A DNA stretch of 6,439 nucleotides, from positions 1-6,439 of the forward strand of contig CAZTLI010000317.1 of assembly GCA_964614375.1 (NCBI GenBank), given 5' to 3'. Below are positions 5,145 to 6,439 of the stretch, piece after piece (position 1 is the stretch's first letter; every line of letters starts with the position of its first letter). The DNA is from CAZTLI01 sp964614375. Lineage in GTDB: Bacteria > Chloroflexota > Anaerolineae > Aggregatilineales > Phototrophicaceae. The translations under genes and the position numbers were made by a program. The notes below the pieces were generated by a model. That model searched no databases. It saw only the letters and a program-made list of their open reading frames with translations, and was not told the origin of the DNA.

Positions 5145-5251
5145 CCAAAATCCCGGTAGCAAAGTGCGCCGTCAACGAGGATGAGGGGCGACCCTGTGCC
5201 CATTTTTTCATAGGCAATGCGCGTGCCATCTTGTGATTGGATTGTACTCAC
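5144..5251 (-). pseudogene. Alpha/beta-hydrolase N-terminal fragment, frameshifted
   Basis: From a GTG at 5251 the frame encodes MSTIQSQDGTRIAYEKMGTG and then SPLILVDGALCYRDFG. These are the first two strands and the LVDGALCYR-x-FG segment of a common alpha/beta-hydrolase group (esterase or peroxidase-like, usually about 250-270 residues). After G36 the frame runs into arginine-rich nonsense and stops at 5042. Adding one base would rejoin it to PMRDL in the OmdA frame, which also fits the hydrolase (FGPM). The nucleophile elbow, catalytic acid and histidine are all missing. AAAAGGG lies eleven bases before the GTG. The fragment starts 49 bases after AraC regulator B, as a regulated enzyme gene would. 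Confidence 0.65.
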
Positions 5252-5300
5252 GATTCATCTATCCCTTTTGCTGAACATTAGATAGCGTGATTCCAGGGTT

Positions 5301-6029
5301 TTAAAAGGGGGTTGTATTGAACAAAAGCGACAGCGGATCGCGATTGCCTTCGCTGATGATGTGCGCGGGGGTTTGCCCGGTCAGGCGTTTCAAGGTGCGC
5401 GTCAGATGGGGTTGGTCGGCATAACCCGCTTTGTAGACCGCATCGAGGATGGAATCGCCGCGCTTGAGCAGTCGAATGGCATAACGGGCGCGGTTAATTT
5501 GATAAATTGCATTGTGGGTCAGTCCGGTAGCTTCGATGAACCGGCGTTGGACGGTGCGTAAGGACATGGCGACAGGTTCACCGCACAGCACCGCGCTGAC
5601 CACCGGGTCATGCACCAGTAAATCATCACGCACCAGCCGCTCAACAAACGTGTCGGCATTATCAAACGTTGGATACGGCCACGCCGACCCTTTCAGCCAG
5701 AACGATTGACTCGACGCATCTGGCAAATTGACATCCTGCCTGTCCATCACCATCTTCGCGGGGAAATCGGGCATGAAGGTCCCCGGTTGGAATTGAATGC
5801 CCCAAAATTCGGCATCCGGTGGGCAGTAGGCAGGGGTGGCTTTTGTCTCTGGCCCGCGTATCGTCAGATATGTCTTGCCCTGTACGCGGGTGACAACCAT
5901 CTCCCAATTGGGTTGGGCCATCGACACAAATTCAGCCGCGTCATCGCTGCGACTGTACCACACACGCTGAATATAGGGCGAGTCGGACAGGCGTTCATCG
6001 CAGGTTAAGTCGATAGCCATTTCAGACAT
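5301..6029 (-). CDS. AraC-family transcriptional regulator B
   Basis: This 242-residue paralogue of the regulator at 3013-3696 shares more than half of its residues by eye. The sensor region (1 to about 150) contains IRGPETKATPAYCP, FWGIQFQPGTFMP and SSQSFWLKGSAWPYP. The AraC DNA-binding domain (about 155-224) contains LRTVQRRFIEATGLTHNA, the first helix-turn-helix, and AGYADQPHLTRTLKRLTGQTPAHI, the second. Unlike regulator A it keeps the C-terminal tail DPLSLLFNTTPF. The ATG at 6029 has AGGGGA eight bases upstream; ATG 6020 is an in-frame alternative. A sigma-70-like promoter overlaps a palindrome about 48-70 bases upstream. The gene next downstream is the broken hydrolase, so it may have lost its original target. 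The effector ligand is unknown. Confidence 0.92.
   Translation of the reverse strand: MSEMAIDLTCDERLSDSPYIQRVWYSRSDDAAEFVSMAQPNWEMVVTRVQGKTYLTIRGPETKATPAYCPPDAEFWGIQFQPGTFMPDFPAKMVMDRQDVNLPDASSQSFWLKGSAWPYPTFDNADTFVERLVRDDLLVHDPVVSAVLCGEPVAMSLRTVQRRFIEATGLTHNAIYQINRARYAIRLLKRGDSILDAVYKAGYADQPHLTRTLKRLTGQTPAHIISEGNRDPLSLLFNTTPF
5633..5676. repeat. 44-base direct repeat shared by the two AraC genes, copy 2
   Basis: These bases are identical to 3312-3355. A further shared stretch of 18 bases (CCAGAACGATTGACTCGA) lies just to the right in both genes. Confidence 0.85.
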
Positions 6030-6068
6030 GCGCTTTGTCCCCTATGGATGGATGGCGTTATAGCGACA

Positions 6069-6097
6069 ATTAAAGCACACTTGTTCTATGTAATCAA
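6069..6097 (-). promoter_or_regulatory. Sigma-70-like promoter for AraC regulator B
   Basis: On the minus strand TTGATT (6097-6092) precedes TTTAAT (6074-6069) with a spacer of 17 bases. The -35 box matches at four of six positions and the -10 box at five of six. Transcription would begin near 6062, about 33 bases before the start codon. The spacer contains the TAGAACAAGTGT element, so a bound regulator would directly affect polymerase. Confidence 0.5.
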
Positions 6098-6100
6098 GTG
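6078..6100. promoter_or_regulatory. CACTTG-N11-CAAGTG palindrome over the AraC B promoter
   Basis: CACTTG (6078-6083) and CAAGTG (6095-6100) are perfect inverted copies 11 bases apart. The left arm is part of the CAAGTGT element found before four genes in the window, and the right arm overlaps the -35 box. This geometry suits a dimeric repressor or autoregulator. Confidence 0.42.
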
Positions 6101-6252
6101 CATCTGTTCAACCTATCCGTCACGCTGCGAGTGCCCCCCCATTCCGTTGGCAGGGGCCAATGTTTACCAGAAATGGCGATGGTCGGGCGAAATGTGTAAA
6201 CCAGCATGAATATCGTCAGGCGTGAAGATGCCTACTCCATTCGATTTGCGGA

Positions 6253-6439
6253 CTACTCGCCCTCTTGTTCAACAGATTCGGTTTCATCGTCGGCTGTGCC
6301 GTTGGTCATTTCGCTGATAATGGGCGCAACAGCGCTGAAATCGACATCCGCGCCGCCTGTCGCCGCCTGCATCAACAGCGTCAAACGGTCTGTCATCGCT
6401 GCCGGGTCGGGATGGATGCCATCTTGCAGCAGCGCATTT
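6253..6439 (-). CDS. C-terminus of an unrecognised protein (5' partial)
   Basis: The frame is open from the right edge to a TAG at 6253-6255 and encodes the last 61 residues of a protein. It reads as a soluble helical segment (MTDRLTLLMQAATGG, then VAPIISEM) followed by a strongly acidic, glutamate-rich tail (DDETESVEQEGE). Acidic disordered tails of this sort are common and not diagnostic. It lies 223 bases upstream of AraC regulator B, which has its own promoter, so the two need not be cotranscribed. I do not recognise the family. Confidence 0.6.
   Translation of the reverse strand, partial: NALLQDGIHPDPAAMTDRLTLLMQAATGGADVDFSAVAPIISEMTNGTADDETESVEQEGE

Noticed and set aside
4840..5229. 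129-residue minus-strand frame across the hydrolase/OmdA relic
   Set aside because: It is the third frame of the relic region, with no recognisable motif and arginine-, proline-rich shadow composition.
6162..6201. GTTTAC ... GTAAAC inverted repeat
   Set aside because: Only six bases per arm with a 28-base interval and no relation to a promoter; expected by chance in this much sequence.
6091..6207. 38-residue minus-strand frame starting MLVYTFRPTIAISGK
   Set aside because: Fair composition, but there is no ribosome binding site and it overlaps the promoter of AraC regulator B.
1..6439. Defence island, toxin-antitoxin pair, CRISPR array, insertion sequence or RNA gene
   Set aside because: No repeat-spacer pattern, no transposase or integrase, no cloverleaf-like sequence, and no motif of a known defence or toxin family. 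The OmdA 'bacteriocin protection' label refers only to a broken fragment.

Overview
This window looks like an ordinary bacterial chromosome segment of moderate GC (slightly above 50% by eye, not computed). It carries small accessory genes of the kind found in Chloroflexota such as Anaerolineae or Ktedonobacteria. That assignment is inference: the AraC regulator type, the dihydrofolate-reductase-like proteins, DUF2277, the helix-hairpin-helix mini-protein and the beta-propeller protein are all familiar there, but no marker gene is present.

Layout. Positions 1-251 (+) are the C-terminal end of a WD40/PD40-like beta-propeller protein. It converges on a GNAT acetyltransferase (365-862, -). A 460-base stretch without a gene (863-1322) holds a good minus-strand promoter for the GNAT gene and an inverted repeat. 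Two small plus-strand genes follow: a 66-residue protein with eight cysteines (1323-1523) and a 64-residue helical, probably coiled-coil protein (1610-1804). From 1869 to the right edge every gene is on the minus strand. Read in transcription order from the right, these are: the C-terminus of an unknown protein (6253-6439); AraC regulator B (5301-6029); a broken chimera of an alpha/beta-hydrolase start and a YdeI/OmpD-associated (OmdA) domain (4977-5251); a helix-hairpin-helix protein (4594-4812); RibD_C/DHFR-family protein B (3954-4493); AraC regulator A (3013-3696); RibD_C/DHFR-family protein A (2377-2925); a truncated TrmO/TsaA-like gene (2101-2316); and DUF2277 (1869-2135).

How the genes fit together. 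The minus-strand block reads as a repeatedly duplicated 'AraC regulator plus small enzyme' cassette that is still being rearranged. The two AraC proteins are clear paralogues with a 44-base identical stretch. The two DHFR-family genes are paralogues with related leaders. A third AraC gene has left only its C-terminal tail (4552-4593) in front of DHFR-family gene B. Three further relics (hydrolase, OmdA, TrmO) sit at cassette joints. Both AraC genes and both DHFR-family genes share a CAARTGT element upstream of their starts, possibly a common operator. I found no CRISPR array, transposase, phage gene, tRNA, rRNA or recognisable defence or toxin-antitoxin system. The interest here is in the decaying modular array, not in a clearly new machine.
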